The position numbers were made by a program, and so were the translations under genes. A stretch of 18,328 nucleotides of DNA from Ectocarpus siliculosus (Eukaryota; Sar; Phaeophyceae; Ectocarpales; Ectocarpaceae), in the NCBI GenBank assembly GCA_000310025.1, contig FN648069.1:644272-662599 (forward strand), read 5' to 3'. The notes under the pieces were generated by a model. The model was not told the origin of the DNA, did not search any database, and was given only the letters and a program-made list of their open reading frames with translations. Below are positions 16,601 through 18,328 of this stretch, one piece after another. Within the stretch, counting starts at the first letter, position 1, and each line of letters begins with the position of its first letter.

Positions 16601-18328
16601 GGCCGAGGTTACTGCGGATGAGCCGAGATTAATTAGGATAGGCCGAGGTTGGGTAGGATAAGTCGAGATTGATGAGGACGAGCCGAGGTTCCTAAGAATA
16701 ACCCGAAATTGATGAGGATAAGCCGAGCTTACTGCGGATGAGCCGAGATTGGTGAGCGTAAGTCGAGGTTGCCGAGGATAAGCCGAGGATGAGCCGAGGA
16801 CGAGGATGAGCTGAGATTGCGTAGGATAAGTCGAGATTGATGAGGATAAGCCGATGTTGCCGAGGATAAGCCGAGATTGCTGAAGATAAGCCGAGATTGA
16901 TGGGGATGAGCCGAGATTATTGGGGATAAGCCGAGATTGATGAGGATAAGCCGATGTTGCCGAGGATAAGCCGACAATAATGAGGATAAGCCGAGATTGA
17001 TGGGGATGAGCCGAGAATATTGGGGATAACCCGAGGTAGATGAGGATAAGCCGAGGTTGCGGAAGATAAGCCGAGATTGCCGAAGATGAGTCGAGATTGA
17101 TGAGAATGAGCCGAGATTGCTGGGGATAAGCCGAGATTGATGAGGATAAGCCGAGATTGATGAGGATAAGCCGAGATTGATGGATAAGCCGAGGTCGATG
17201 AGGATAACCCGAGGTAGATGAGGATAAGCCGAGGTTGCGGAGGATAAGCCGAGATTGCCGAAGATGAGTCGAGATTGATGAGGATAAGCCGAGCTTAATG
17301 CGGATGAGCCGAGATTGATGAGGATAAGCCAAGATTGATGAGGGTGAGCCGAGATCATTGGGGATGGGCCGAGAATTGATGAGGGTAGGCCGAGGTTATT
17401 CAGGGTAAATCGAGCTTGATGAGGATGAGCTGAGCTTACTGCGGATGAGCCGAGATTAAAGAGGATGAGCCGTGATTGATGAGGATAGGCCGAGATTGAT
17501 GAAGATAAGCCGAGATTGATGAGGATAAGCCGAGATTGATGAGGATAAGCCGAGATTGATGAGGATAAGCCGAGATTGATGAGGATAAGCCGAGACTGAT
17601 GAGGATAAGCCGAGATTGATGAGGATAAGCCGAGACTGATGAGGATAAGCCGAGATTGATGAGGATAAGCCGAGATTGATGAGGATAGGCCGAGATTGAT
17701 GAGGATAAGCCGAGATTGATGAGGATAAGCCGAGATTGATGAGGATAAGCCGATATTGATGAGGATAAGCCGAGGTTGATGAGGATATGCCGAGAATGAT
17801 TAGGACAATCCGAGGTAAATGGGAATGGCTCGAAATTGATGAGGATATGCCGAGAATGATTAGGATAAGCCGAGATTGATGAGGATAAGCCGAGGTTGAT
17901 TAGGATAAGCCGAGATTGATGAGGATAAGCCGAGGTTGATGAGGATAAGCCGAGATTGATTAGGATAATCCGAGGTAAATGGGAATGGCTCGAAATTGAT
18001 GAGGATATGCCGAGATTGATTAGGATAAGCCGATATTGATGAGGATATGCCGAAATTGATGAGGATAACCCGAGATTGATGAGGATATGCCGAGATTGAT
18101 TAGGATAAGCCGATATTGATGAGGATATGCCGAAATTGATGAGGATAAGCCGAGATTGATGAGGATATGCCGAGATTGATTAGGATAAGTTGAGACTGAT
18201 GAGGACAAGCCATGATTGATGAGGATAAGCCGAGATTGATGACGATAAGCCGAGATTGATGAGGATATGCCGAGATTGATAAGGATAAGCCGAGATTGAT
18301 GAGGATAAGCCGAGGTTGATGAGGATAA
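13628..18328. repeat. 20-bp satellite array, about 230 units, runs off the right edge
   Basis: Consensus unit on the plus strand: GATGAGGATAAGCCGAGATT. Units are nearly perfect and in strict 20-bp register at about 17500-17780. They are diverged with indels to the left, where a GCTGAGGATAAGCCGAGGTT variant is common. The plus strand is 70 percent purine per unit. Higher-order periods are visible: 80 bp (18021 vs 18101), 100 bp (16901 vs 17001), 160 bp (17811 vs 17971) and about 180 bp (17041 vs 17220). Confidence 0.97.

Noticed and set aside
13607-18208. Long minus-strand open frames (up to 391 codons) rich in SSSISAYPHQSRLILINLG
   Set aside because: They arise because the 20-bp unit has no stop in any minus frame and 20 is not a multiple of 3. 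The frame rotates through the same repeat, overlapping frames are open at once, and there is no start or splice logic.
13628-18328. CRISPR array
   Set aside because: Units are contiguous with no unique spacers, and the context is eukaryotic.

Overview
The window looks like nuclear DNA of a eukaryote. It has spliced genes with GT-AG introns of roughly 0.4-2.6 kb, GC-rich exons of 81-272 bp, long homopolymer and microsatellite runs, and a large satellite. An alga of the stramenopile/brown-algal kind would fit the intron-rich, repeat-rich, GC-rich-exon style. That is a weak inference; no marker gene settles it.

There is one real gene, on the minus strand from about 13176 down past the left edge. 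I reconstructed eleven coding exons (13048-13176, 12008-12187, 11194-11274, 8526-8627, 7324-7455, 6371-6592, 4944-5108, 3668-3829, 1913-2108, 1207-1478, 713-817). Every junction is GT-AG and the phases fit, giving about 582 codons without a stop. The product is a string of beta-sandwich (Ig-like) repeats. Their recurring pattern is a '(V/F)xVxPGxPxxLxL' entry followed by 'LPxFxxxLxDxxGN'. This recalls the central region of SMCHD1/GMI1-type chromatin ATPases, a tentative assignment. The gene has no stop inside the window and may also continue upstream.

The introns are the striking part. At many exon-intron junctions the junction itself (donor or acceptor with some exon sequence) is repeated two or more times into the neighbouring intron. 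A dispersed element with a poly-G end and tRNA-like A-box/T-arm pieces sits next to several junctions, with its G-tract facing the exon. As a result the sense strand carries G-runs after donors and C-runs before acceptors. Intron 3 (8628-11193) holds an inverted repeat of about 740 bp with arms of about 365 bp. Intron 4 holds degenerate tandem copies that still look partly coding on the plus strand.

From about 13628 to the right edge (18328) the DNA is a 20-bp satellite of roughly 230 units. It is diverged on the left and nearly perfect around 17500-17780, with higher-order periods of 80, 100, about 160 and about 180 bp. Its unit is open in all three minus-strand frames, so the long open frames there are artefacts. 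If the exon at 13048-13176 is internal, the whole satellite lies inside an intron of this gene.
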